A program made the translations under genes and the position numbers. The notes under the pieces are model-generated. The model ran no database searches. It was not told where the DNA came from and saw nothing but the letters and a program-made list of their open reading frames with translations. From an uncultured Lachnospiraceae bacterium (GTDB lineage: Bacteria; Bacillota; Clostridia; Lachnospirales; Lachnospiraceae): a DNA stretch of 64,000 nt. Positions 55,105-63,035 of this stretch are shown one piece after another. The stretch is from positions 496,001 to 560,000 of the forward strand of contig CACYNO010000001.1 of NCBI GenBank assembly GCA_902775895.1. Reading direction: 5' to 3'. Numbering within the stretch: position 1 is the first letter of the stretch; every line of letters starts with the position of its first letter.

Positions 55105-55133
55105 TTTACACAACACCTTTAAACTGCTATGAT
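55105..55133 (+). promoter_or_regulatory. Promoter of the SDR gene
   Basis: TTTACA, 17 bases, TATGAT, each five of six, 35 bases before the ATG at 55168. Confidence 0.65.
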
Positions 55134-55167
55134 AGCAATTAAAATTTCTAACAAAGGAGTAAAGAAT

Positions 55168-55953
55168 ATGTTTGATTACAAAGGTAAAGTAGTAGCTATA
55201 ACAGGGGCTTCTTCAGGTCTCGGAAAGCAGATGGCTGAAGGCTACGCCCAGTGCGGAGCCGACCTGGTGCTGCTCGCAAGAAGAGTTGAGCGTCTTGAGG
55301 AAAGTGCTGCTGAATTAAAGGAGAAATACGGAATAGAAGTTTTCCCCGTTAAATGTGATGTTACGGATACGGAATCCATTAAAGAAGCAACTGCAAAGAT
55401 CGAAGAGAAATTCGGTCACTGCGAGGTTATCATTAACTGCGCCGGTGGCGAAAAGGGAACAGGCACACCCCTTACGGAATACAAAAAGGAAGACTGGGAG
55501 TACACTCTCACTCTGGATCTTACATCCATATTTGAGTGCACCCAGGCCTTTACAAATCTTATGAAAAAAGCTATGGAAGCCGGTAAACAGACATACGGCC
55601 GTGTCATCAATATCGCTTCAATCTACGGTCTCGTAGGGAATACAGCAATCCCCACCATCGCATATCATGCGACAAAAGGCGCTGTTGTAAACTTCACTAA
55701 GGGTGCGGCTGCGGAACTTGCCACACAGGGCATCACCGTTAATGCTATTTGCCCCGGTTTCTTCTATACCGAACTTACAAAAGAAACTCTGGATACTGAA
55801 TTTTTCCAGAATTACGCCAACACCACGGTTCCCATGAAGCGTTACGGAAACCCCGGAGAGTTAAACTCCACTGCTATTTTCCTGGGTGCTGAGGAATCAC
55901 GTTATGTGACCGGACAGGCTATCGCTGTTGACGGCGGATATACCTGCGTTTAA
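55168..55953 (+). CDS. Short-chain dehydrogenase/reductase (SDR)
   Basis: 261 residues from ATG 55168, eight bases after AAAGGAG; a longer frame from 55129 has no ribosome site. NAD(P)-binding ITGASSGLGKQM near 11-22, NCAGG near 88, catalytic Ser in VINIASIYG and Tyr-x3-Lys in AYHATKG, so the active site is complete. VDGGYTCV at the end is typical of classical SDRs. The substrate cannot be inferred; fatty-acid, sugar and steroid dehydrogenases share these motifs. Monocistronic. Confidence 0.92.
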   Translation: MFDYKGKVVAITGASSGLGKQMAEGYAQCGADLVLLARRVERLEESAAELKEKYGIEVFPVKCDVTDTESIKEATAKIEEKFGHCEVIINCAGGEKGTGTPLTEYKKEDWEYTLTLDLTSIFECTQAFTNLMKKAMEAGKQTYGRVINIASIYGLVGNTAIPTIAYHATKGAVVNFTKGAAAELATQGITVNAICPGFFYTELTKETLDTEFFQNYANTTVPMKRYGNPGELNSTAIFLGAEESRYVTGQAIAVDGGYTCV

Positions 55954-55993
55954 ATAATTGACCGGATACGGTTTTAATAAAACAAAAAACAGG

Positions 55994-56036
55994 GGCGGTT
56001 ATGAGTCTTACTTTAAAGGTAAGATGCATAACCGCC
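55994..56036 (-). terminator. Terminator after the MalY/PatB gene
   Basis: GGCGGTTATG / CATAACCGCC stem with an inner CTTAC/GTAAG hairpin; on the minus strand it is followed by CTGTTTTTTGTTTT. It may also slow the SDR transcript from the other side. Confidence 0.6.
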
Positions 56037-56119
56037 TCCTTGAATTATTCCATTGTTTTTACACATTTTTCTTTGTTTTTCGAGGTTCAATTACACATTT
56101 TTCCAAAGCATTGTAGTTT

Positions 56120-57304
56120 TTAGGATTTTTTTAAAAAAACTCCCTTTATCCTCTCCAATGCTTCAGCCAGCACCGCTCTCGGGCATGCCACATTTATTCT
56201 TTCAAACCCCTCTCCTTCTTTTCCGAAAATGCTTCCATCGTCCAGCCATACCCTTGCTTTAACATTTATCAGATCTTCAATTTCCTTAAACGAAAGCCCC
56301 GTGCCTCTGTAATCCATCCATACTAAATATGTGCCTTGGGGGCGGATAATTTTTACTCCGGGGAGATTCTTTTCGGTATAGTCAATGCAGAATAAAATAT
56401 TTTCCCATATATATTCTTTAACTGCCTTTAGCCAGTCCTGTCCTGATTCATATGCTGCCTGACAAGCTGCCAGTCCAATGGTATTCAGATACAAATACCC
56501 TCCCGCCCATATCTCATCCGTTAACTGCTTTCTTTTTGTGCCATCCGGAATAAAGATATTGGATACCTGAAGTCCCGCAAGATTAAAGGCTTTGCTGGGC
56601 GATGTGCATGTGATCACATTTTCCCGGTATCTGTCGTCTATATTTACCAGAACATTGAATTCATTATCCTCCCATACAAAATCGGAATGTATCTCGTCAG
56701 AGATTACAAGTACATGGTTTTTAAGGCAGATCTCTTCAAGCCTGATCAATTCTTCCTTTGTCCACACACGCCCTACAGGATTATGGGGATTGCACAATAA
56801 AAACATTTTTGTATCGGGAGACGCAGCCTTTTTTTCAAAGTCATCAAAGTCTATCTCGTAGACCCCATGATCATTCAGTTTCAAAGGGTTGTCTACAAGT
56901 TTTCTGTTATTGTTTTTAACCACATCAGTAAAAGGGTAATATACCGGATTCTGGATGATCACCCCGTCACCTTCATCCGTAAAAGCTCTTACACACTGGG
57001 CAATGGCAAATACTACTCCCGGGGTCTTTACTATCCACTCTTTTGGGGGATTCCATCCGAAGTGGCGCTTGTAATGCGAAAGAGCTGCTTCGTAGTAACC
57101 ATCCAGGGGCTCCGAGTAACCGAATATCCCGTGTCTTACCACCTCTTCAGCTTTTCTTATTATCTCTGGGGCTGTTGGAAAATCCATGTCTGCCACCCAG
57201 AGAGGAATCGCGTCCTGTGACCTTCCCCATTCAGCCGCAAAGTCGTATTTAAGGGAGTTTGTTCCCCTTCTGTCTGTTATTTCATCAAAATTATATTTTC
57301 CCAT
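56120..57304 (-). CDS. MalY/PatB-family PLP-dependent C-S lyase (aminotransferase fold I)
   Basis: 394 residues. YNFDEITDRRGTNSLKYD at the start and PLWVADMDFPTAP near 34-46 are the MalY/PatB marks. LCNPHNPVGRVW near 170, SDEIHSDFVW near 200 and the PLP lysine in TSPSKAFNLAGLQ near 233 complete the active site. These enzymes split cystathionine or cysteine S-conjugates and may supply homocysteine or sulfide. It lies 32 bases after the WYL gene on the same strand, which could regulate it. Confidence 0.92.
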   Translation of the reverse strand: MGKYNFDEITDRRGTNSLKYDFAAEWGRSQDAIPLWVADMDFPTAPEIIRKAEEVVRHGIFGYSEPLDGYYEAALSHYKRHFGWNPPKEWIVKTPGVVFAIAQCVRAFTDEGDGVIIQNPVYYPFTDVVKNNNRKLVDNPLKLNDHGVYEIDFDDFEKKAASPDTKMFLLCNPHNPVGRVWTKEELIRLEEICLKNHVLVISDEIHSDFVWEDNEFNVLVNIDDRYRENVITCTSPSKAFNLAGLQVSNIFIPDGTKRKQLTDEIWAGGYLYLNTIGLAACQAAYESGQDWLKAVKEYIWENILFCIDYTEKNLPGVKIIRPQGTYLVWMDYRGTGLSFKEIEDLINVKARVWLDDGSIFGKEGEGFERINVACPRAVLAEALERIKGVFLKKS

Positions 57305-57336
57305 ATATTTTGCTCGTCACCTTGATCGTCATCGCA

Positions 57337-58326
57337 CTATTTATACATCTTACGCAGTCTTTTTATCTCTTCTTTCATCATATCAACAACATTATCCGGT
57401 GCTGTTATCTTTACCCCGTCGCCAAGAGATATGATCCAGGCAAGAAACTGCGGGCTCACCATCACATTTACGGTCGCACGAAAATGGTCTTTGTCATCCC
57501 GGATAATGTTCAGATCCTTTCCGAATCTGTCTATCATAACGCCTGCCATTTCATTCTTTGCAGTCAATTTAACTCTCTCCGGCTTTCCGCCATACATACC
57601 GAAAACGCTTTTGGTATATTTAGGCATGTCAAATGCTTTAAAACATTCTTTGCCGTCTCTTTTATCGTTCGTGATATTTATTTTAAGCATTTTATCAACT
57701 CGAAAATGCTTTATCATATCATTCTCAGAATCATATGCCACAAGGTAATAATTTTCATCATCCCACATAAGACCCCAGGGACTTATCTTGTAAAGCTTAC
57801 CGTCATGTCTGAGTTGCTGTTCCTTTTTTACGTTCCACTGAAAATAGTAAAACGTGATCTGTCTGTCAGCATTTATGGCTTCGTGCAGTCTGTCCACGTT
57901 GTAATAAATGCTCTCGTTCATGGTCTTGACGCGTCCCGATATGGCTACCTGGCGGTTAAGCATCTTTGCCTGATGCCGGCTGGTGATGGACTCTATCTTT
58001 TTTATAAGGGAATTTGACTTTTTATCCGTAATGAATTTCGCCGACTGGACACAGTCCACAAGAAGCTTCAATTCCGGCAGTTCAAAATCCCTTTCCCCCA
58101 GATAATAACAGTATTTTCTACCCCGCTTTTCAGAGATGATATCGTAGCCGAAATCTCTCAGGGACTCGAAGTCCTGATATAAGGTCTTCCGGTCGGCGGG
58201 TATATCATAGCTGTTCAGTTTTGATGATATTTCCTGCAGGGTAAGCGGATGTTCCTCGTCCGTCTCAGTGTTAAATATCTCCGCCAGATATAACAGTTTC
58301 AGTTTCTGATTGTTTTTCTTTGCCAT
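57337..58326 (-). CDS. WYL-domain transcriptional regulator (YafY/PafC type)
   Basis: 329 residues. An N-terminal winged HTH (LTLQEISSKLNSYDIPADRKTLYQDFESL) and a WYL domain near 145-225 with KISPWGLMWDDENYYLVAYD, then IKHFRVDKM. The C-terminal WCX extension ends with RKMYK. WYL domains sense nucleic acid or nucleotide ligands. Start at 58326, after GGGAGG. Its promoter, ribosome site and first 13 codons are duplicated at 61496-61612. Confidence 0.92.
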   Translation of the reverse strand: MAKKNNQKLKLLYLAEIFNTETDEEHPLTLQEISSKLNSYDIPADRKTLYQDFESLRDFGYDIISEKRGRKYCYYLGERDFELPELKLLVDCVQSAKFITDKKSNSLIKKIESITSRHQAKMLNRQVAISGRVKTMNESIYYNVDRLHEAINADRQITFYYFQWNVKKEQQLRHDGKLYKISPWGLMWDDENYYLVAYDSENDMIKHFRVDKMLKINITNDKRDGKECFKAFDMPKYTKSVFGMYGGKPERVKLTAKNEMAGVMIDRFGKDLNIIRDDKDHFRATVNVMVSPQFLAWIISLGDGVKITAPDNVVDMMKEEIKRLRKMYK

Positions 58327-58401
58327 ATGAACCTCCCTTTAATATACCGTGAAACATATACAAAAATTATACGGGGAGTTTTATTGTACATCAAGTGTTT
58401 T
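58285..58401. repeat. 117-bp direct repeat, copy A (WYL promoter and start)
   Basis: Matches 61496-61612 at a constant offset of 3,211 with two adjacent mismatches (AA at 58362-58363, GT in copy B). It contains the WYL promoter, ribosome site and first codons. Copy A is the functional one. Confidence 0.95.
58366..58394 (-). promoter_or_regulatory. WYL gene promoter
   Basis: Minus strand TTGATG, 17 bases, TATAAT, 40 bases before the ATG. Confidence 0.7.
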
Positions 58402-58429
58402 ATATTAAATAAAAAGGAGGATTTTTATC

Positions 58430-58972
58430 ATGAAAAAATTAATCTTTGCCGCTTTTGCGGCGGCAGCCTGCGTAGGTATCGCCGGCTGCGGATCATCACA
58501 ATCGAATACATCAGAATCAACTACTGCAACTGAAACAAAAGAATATACCACCGCCGCAACGACAACTACTGCCGTTCCGACGACTACTACAACAGAAGCA
58601 CCAACGACCACAACTACGGCCGAATCAAAAGAATCATATATGTCAAAATGTAAAGAATATACATTTGAAGAGATAGCGAGAAATCCGGAAAAGCATAAAG
58701 GGGAATACGCTAAACTTATAGGAGAAGTAATCCAGGTGCTTGAGGAAAACGGGGCTTATACCTTACGTGTCAACATCACCAAGGGTGAATATGATATCTG
58801 GACCGATACCATCATGGTTTATTACGTAGGTGATGCCGACAATAACAGAATACTTGAAGATGACATGGTGACAATGTATGGCCAGCTCGGAGGTATGTAC
58901 ACTTATACAACCATCATGGGCGGCGAAAACACTGTACCTTTACTTTATGCTGAATATATTGATATTAACTGA
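58430..58972 (+). CDS. Lipoprotein with Thr-rich linker, OB-fold-like domain
   Basis: 180 residues. Lipobox VGIAGC with Cys20, then a linker of about 45 residues rich in Thr and Ala, then a small domain beginning KCKEYTFEEIARNPEKHKGE. That domain (AKLIGEVIQVLEEN, IMVYYVGDADN, RILEDDMVTMYGQL) alternates strands like an OB-fold of the tRNA_anti-like type found in clostridial lipoproteins; this is an inference. Strong ribosome site AAGGAGG. Its ATG is divergent from WYL, and it sits in the segment between the 117-bp repeats. Confidence 0.75.
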   Translation: MKKLIFAAFAAAACVGIAGCGSSQSNTSESTTATETKEYTTAATTTTAVPTTTTTEAPTTTTTAESKESYMSKCKEYTFEEIARNPEKHKGEYAKLIGEVIQVLEENGAYTLRVNITKGEYDIWTDTIMVYYVGDADNNRILEDDMVTMYGQLGGMYTYTTIMGGENTVPLLYAEYIDIN

Positions 58973-59004
58973 TCACAAAATATTTTTATTATAATATTGT
59001 CTAC

Positions 59005-59117
59005 AAAAAAATACCCCGGTGCCACTTTTACAACATCGGAAAATCTTTAGCACTTCAGACTAAAAAGTGATCTGTAGAATTTTCCCGATATTAAAAGCAG
59101 CAACCGGGGGTATTTTG
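59005..59117. other. Nested hairpin region between convergent genes
   Basis: Three arm pairs enclose one another: AAAATACCCCGGT with ACCGGGGGTATTTT outside, ATCGGAAAAT with ATTTTCCCGAT inside, and CACTT with AAGTG at the centre. The outer arms have A- and T-runs, so it can act as a bidirectional terminator for the lipoprotein (+) and nucleotidase (-) genes. Its form is also like a small inverted-repeat (MITE-like) element. Confidence 0.6.
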
Positions 59118-59126
59118 TCCCCTGTC

Positions 59127-61460
59127 TCACTTAAAGCTTATACGTCCCTGCCCGTATCCGTCGGAGTATTCCTCAGGTACTTTCCCGCCAAATGATGTAA
59201 TAAACTCTTTAAGGGCATCAACGTCTATCACGATCCTGTCCAGTGTGATCATATCACCCGTAAACATAGTGTAACCGTTTCCGTTATTCTCGATTATATA
59301 GTTGTTTGATGCACATTTATATAAACGGTCGGATTCAAGAGGCTCACCGTTTATCATGATATTGCTTACTCTTCTCTCACCTTCACCTACCGACACAAAG
59401 AATCCGCTGCTGTCAGTCTCCACCGGTGTCGGTATATTTTCATCCACATCAAATGTGACACCCGATACATGGAGGAATCCTCCGAATTCGTCGGGAAGGG
59501 CGTAGACACTGTACTCAAGAGCATCAGCAAGTTCTTTTCCGCTGACGTATCTTGCGGCGATGGTGTTTCCGAAGGGATTTACATCAAACAGGTCTCCGTA
59601 TGTTACGGTCCCCCGGGATACACCGGTCCTGAGCCCCCCTCCGTTTATAAATGCAACCTCGGTATCGGAAACATATCTGTAAGCATCTGCCGTAAAGTCA
59701 CCCAGATTGGTCTCTCTGTTACGCACCAGACGGGTATCCGTATCAGGATCCGAGTACAGAAGGTCGTAATCCGAGCTGCCCACCGTTTCACTCAGTATTT
59801 CATCATATTTCTTTTTTTCTTCTTCTATCACGGCAGTTGTAGCTTCGTCTCTTTCGTACTTATCTATGAGCTCCGTTTTAAGATTACCGGCCCGGTCTAT
59901 AGTGAGCTTTCCGAAATATGACAACTTATATCCGGCCTGGGAAAGAAGCACATCCTTTCCATCGGCATTTTTCACCTTTTCCATCTCAACTACGCTGTGT
60001 GAGTGACCGTCTAATACCACATCGATACCTGTAGTGTTTTTTATAACCTCCGTAGACATATAAGGAGAGTCTGTTCCGGTTATGCCCAAATGCGACATAA
60101 GAATACAATAATCGGCTCCTTCTGCCCTTGCATCATCCACAGCTTTCTGAACCGTATCATACAGCTCCTGACCGTCTTCCCCGCCGCAGAATCCGTAAAT
60201 GAAGTTACCGTTTTCATCCTGGAAATATACAGGCGTTGAGCTTGTAAGAGTCAGGGGAGTCGTAACTCCTACAAATGCCAGTTTGCGGCCTCCTGTCTCT
60301 ATGATCCTGTAGGGCTCAAACACCGTGTCACCGGTCCTGAGATCGGTGAAGTTGCAGGAAATGTAAGGGAAATCAGCTTTACCCGTAAGATATGTAAATC
60401 TGTCCATCCCGTAATCAAACTCGTGGTCTCCGGGAATGGCAAGGTCATATTCCATACTGTTCATTATATCGACAATGGCTTCACCCTTTGTGACAGCGCC
60501 CATGGTTCCTCCCTGGAACTGATCTCCATTGTCGATCAAAAGTACGGCATTTCCTCCGGCCTCCATGTCTTTTTTGCACTTCATCAGGGCGGCGTAACCC
60601 AGGTTGTCATCAACACCGCAGTGTACATCATTTGAATAAAGCACTACTATATCCTTAACAGGTTCATCGGGATCAGTCTTTTCTTCCCATGAAACATCCA
60701 CAGGGCTTCCGTATATCTCAAACACGGCGCCCTCTACAGGATTACCCTTATCATCCGTCTTATTGATGATAAAATCTGCTCTTTTGCTTTGGTCCGTTGT
60801 TCTTTCAGCCGCTTCTGCAAATGTTACTGCGGAAAATCCTGCAGCTCCTATCGCCCCGGCGGAAATCAGTACCAGAAGAAAGGTTCCTTTTTTCTTTCGG
60901 ATCAGTATGGCGGTCACCAGACCTGCGAGCGCGATACCGCCGATAACAAATGCGGCAGGCATACCGCTTTTATCTCCGGTGTCCGGCGAGGCTATGTTTT
61001 GAGCGCTTCCCGCAGGCGATGCTTTTTTACTTCTGCCGGAATTATTGTCAGTGGGTACGGGAGCAAGCTTTTGATTTACGATCTTTACACTTCTTGATGA
61101 AAGGTCCGCCAAAGTGTTCCTTTCATCCGCACTGTAACCCTCGGGCACCACCTTTTCGTAAAGTCTTATGCTGCCTTCGGTATAATAAGAACTTAAGGTG
61201 ATCCGTCCTTTTTTATCCGTGGTTTCTGTGCCAAGAATTTTTTCTTTTTTGGAAGCCTCTTTTGCCTTTTTATACTCTTTAAATGTTTCCTTACTTCCGT
61301 CAGGATATGTCAGGGTGATACTGACTGCTGTTTCAGGAACATTGTCAAAGTTGACCTCCGCCTGCACATTTGCAAAACTGCACACAAAAACGCATATCAG
61401 TATCATTGCTGCAACAGGCATGGTCATGAGACTGAGGATAAAAGATTTTTTCTTATTCAT
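59127..61460 (-). CDS. Chimeric cell-surface 5'-nucleotidase with internal sortase signal and two membrane helices
   Basis: 777 residues. Signal peptide to Ala34; a Cna_B/SpaA-like domain (about 40-133); a short linker; SPDTGD near 157-162; helix 166-187; RKKKG; a second helix 193-217 ending AVTFAEA; a SpaA-like start (NKTDDKGNPVEGAVFEIYG); then from about 268 a metallophosphatase (YSNDVHCG, NGDQFQG, GDHEFDYG, DGHSHS) and a C-terminal 5'-nucleotidase domain (TNLGDFTADA, INGGGLR, FGNTI). The front part looks like a complete sortase substrate joined to a second, signal-peptide-bearing protein. RKKKG should lie inside, putting both domains outside. AAAAGGAGTG precedes the ATG. Confidence 0.88.
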   Translation of the reverse strand: MNKKKSFILSLMTMPVAAMILICVFVCSFANVQAEVNFDNVPETAVSITLTYPDGSKETFKEYKKAKEASKKEKILGTETTDKKGRITLSSYYTEGSIRLYEKVVPEGYSADERNTLADLSSRSVKIVNQKLAPVPTDNNSGRSKKASPAGSAQNIASPDTGDKSGMPAAFVIGGIALAGLVTAILIRKKKGTFLLVLISAGAIGAAGFSAVTFAEAAERTTDQSKRADFIINKTDDKGNPVEGAVFEIYGSPVDVSWEEKTDPDEPVKDIVVLYSNDVHCGVDDNLGYAALMKCKKDMEAGGNAVLLIDNGDQFQGGTMGAVTKGEAIVDIMNSMEYDLAIPGDHEFDYGMDRFTYLTGKADFPYISCNFTDLRTGDTVFEPYRIIETGGRKLAFVGVTTPLTLTSSTPVYFQDENGNFIYGFCGGEDGQELYDTVQKAVDDARAEGADYCILMSHLGITGTDSPYMSTEVIKNTTGIDVVLDGHSHSVVEMEKVKNADGKDVLLSQAGYKLSYFGKLTIDRAGNLKTELIDKYERDEATTAVIEEEKKKYDEILSETVGSSDYDLLYSDPDTDTRLVRNRETNLGDFTADAYRYVSDTEVAFINGGGLRTGVSRGTVTYGDLFDVNPFGNTIAARYVSGKELADALEYSVYALPDEFGGFLHVSGVTFDVDENIPTPVETDSSGFFVSVGEGERRVSNIMINGEPLESDRLYKCASNNYIIENNGNGYTMFTGDMITLDRIVIDVDALKEFITSFGGKVPEEYSDGYGQGRISFK

Positions 61461-61477
61461 CGTTTTTCACTCCTTTT

Positions 61478-61537
61478 TCAGGGAATTTGTTCTATCAGAT
61501 ATAACAGTTTCAGTTTCTGATTGTTTTTCTTTGCCAT
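61478..61537 (-). pseudogene. WYL N-terminal fragment, now a 19-residue upstream frame
   Basis: The duplicated WYL start gives MAKKNNQKLKLLYL, then leaves homology and ends EQIP-stop 17 bases before the nucleotidase ATG. It retains the AAGGGAGG ribosome site, so it may be translated as a leader peptide. Confidence 0.7.
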
Positions 61538-61612
61538 ATGAACCTCCCTTTAATATACCGTGAAACATATACGTAAATTATACGGGGAGTTTTATTGTAC
61601 ATCAAGTGTTTT
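61496..61612. repeat. 117-bp direct repeat, copy B
   Basis: Second copy of 58285-58401. It carries the WYL promoter towards the nucleotidase gene and also supplies the last three codons and stop (about 61602) of the MATE gene. Confidence 0.95.
61577..61605 (-). promoter_or_regulatory. Captured WYL promoter driving the nucleotidase gene
   Basis: TTGATG, 17 bases, TATAAT unchanged from copy A; the two mismatches lie outside both hexamers. Confidence 0.65.
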
Positions 61613-62957
61613 TATCCCCTGTCGGGGTATTATAACCATATCTTTTTCTAAACAATATCAGGCACGTCAAAGTCAGTATAAATGCCCCGCATTCGGCGAA
61701 TATCACAGATGACCATATTCCGTTTATTCCTAATATCAGTGGCAGAAACAATATACATAGCACCTCAAAAACAAGAGTTCTTGCGAAGGAGATGACGGCA
61801 GATATTATACCGTTGTTCAGGGCTGTAAAAAACGAGGAACCAAAAAGGTTTATCCCCATAAGAAGGAATGATACGGAGTAAATACGAAATGCGTTTACCG
61901 TCATGTGATAAATACTTTCATCATATCCGACAAATATCCCGGCAAATAGAGGCGCTCCCAATTCTGCAAGGGCGGTTATAACGACTGAACAAATGCATAT
62001 TATAATAATGCTTTTCTTAAATACATTTGTAAGCTCCCGCCGGTCATCTGCGCCGTGGTCATACCCTATTACCGGTGCAACCCCCATGGAATACCCCATA
62101 AAGAATCCTTCTGCCAATACGAAAAAATACATCAGCACTCCGTATGATGCCACGCCTGCCTCTCCCGAGTAGTTCATAAGCTGGAAATTATACAGCATGT
62201 CTACTATGGACGCTGCAATATAGCCCATAAGCTCTGATGACCCGTTTAAACAGGCTCTGAGTATGGATTTGAGATAAAAATGTGTAAGTCCCAGCCTGAG
62301 CCTGGTTTTGTTCCGGGAAAAGAAATATATGAGAGGGATCACTCCGCCCAAAAACTCACTGATCACCGTGGCTGTGGCCGCGCCTGACACTCCAAGCCTC
62401 AAGCCTCCAACTAAAAAAGCGTCCAGTCCTATATTAGCTCCACCGGCGATCAGGGTTATGATAAATCCCAGTGTTGGACGTTCAGCAGTTATCATAAAGC
62501 TCTGGAACAGATTCTGGAGCATATACGGTATCAGGGAAATAAGACTTATACGGGCATATTGAAGGCAAAACGGCAGCATTTCCGGTGTTGCTCCCAGTTT
62601 TATCACTATATCCTCTATGAAGATATATCCTATGACATCAAGAACAGCTCCTATGGCAATGAGGAAATATACCAATAATGAAAATATCTCATTTGCTTTT
62701 TTATTTTCACCCCTTCCCAGGGTCATTGCCACTAAAGCACTGCCTCCCGTCCCCACCATAAAGCCGGCCGATGATAGTATCATAAGAACCGGCATAACTA
62801 TATTTACAGCTGCAAATGCAGTCGAACCCGCAAAATTAGACACAAAGAAACCGTCTATGATTATATAGACGGAAGAAAATACGGTCATCGCTACGGTAGG
62901 AAGCGTAAACCGGAATAATTTTTTAAATGTAAAATGATCTGATAATCCTATATTCAT
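61602..62957 (-). CDS. MATE-family efflux transporter
   Basis: 451 residues with twelve hydrophobic helices and the two-fold internal repeat of MATE exporters. YIIIDGFFVSNFAGSTAFAAVNIVMP in helix 1-2 (given here in parts: IIDGFFVSN and AFAAVNI) and GTGGSALVAMTLGRGE are MATE signatures. It probably exports cationic drugs or metabolites by Na+ or H+ exchange. The last residues (KNT and stop) lie inside the 117-bp repeat. A hairpin-rich 78-base leader precedes it. Confidence 0.9.
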   Translation of the reverse strand: MNIGLSDHFTFKKLFRFTLPTVAMTVFSSVYIIIDGFFVSNFAGSTAFAAVNIVMPVLMILSSAGFMVGTGGSALVAMTLGRGENKKANEIFSLLVYFLIAIGAVLDVIGYIFIEDIVIKLGATPEMLPFCLQYARISLISLIPYMLQNLFQSFMITAERPTLGFIITLIAGGANIGLDAFLVGGLRLGVSGAATATVISEFLGGVIPLIYFFSRNKTRLRLGLTHFYLKSILRACLNGSSELMGYIAASIVDMLYNFQLMNYSGEAGVASYGVLMYFFVLAEGFFMGYSMGVAPVIGYDHGADDRRELTNVFKKSIIIICICSVVITALAELGAPLFAGIFVGYDESIYHMTVNAFRIYSVSFLLMGINLFGSSFFTALNNGIISAVISFARTLVFEVLCILFLPLILGINGIWSSVIFAECGAFILTLTCLILFRKRYGYNTPTGDKNT

Positions 62958-62973
62958 AGCAACACCTATCCGA

Positions 62974-63029
62974 GATGGTACAGCGGACGGTTCTCTGTCT
63001 CTTGTTCAAAAACGAGACAGAGTGCCATC
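62974..63029 (-). promoter_or_regulatory. Cruciform leader upstream of the MATE gene
   Basis: A perfect 9-bp stem CTCTGTCTC/GAGACAGAG and an outer GATGGTAC/GTGCCATC stem (one G-U) enclose each other. No T-run follows in the minus direction, so it is not a simple terminator; it lies 17 bases before the MATE ATG. Confidence 0.45.
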
Positions 63030-63035
63030 CCTTGT

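Noticed and set aside
57259-58017. 252-codon plus-strand frame opposite the WYL gene
   Set aside because: No ribosome site, no family features, and fully antisense to a clear regulator gene.
59005-59117. Known riboswitch such as c-di-GMP or cobalamin type
   Set aside because: None of their conserved core bases are seen; only nested inverted arms are visible.
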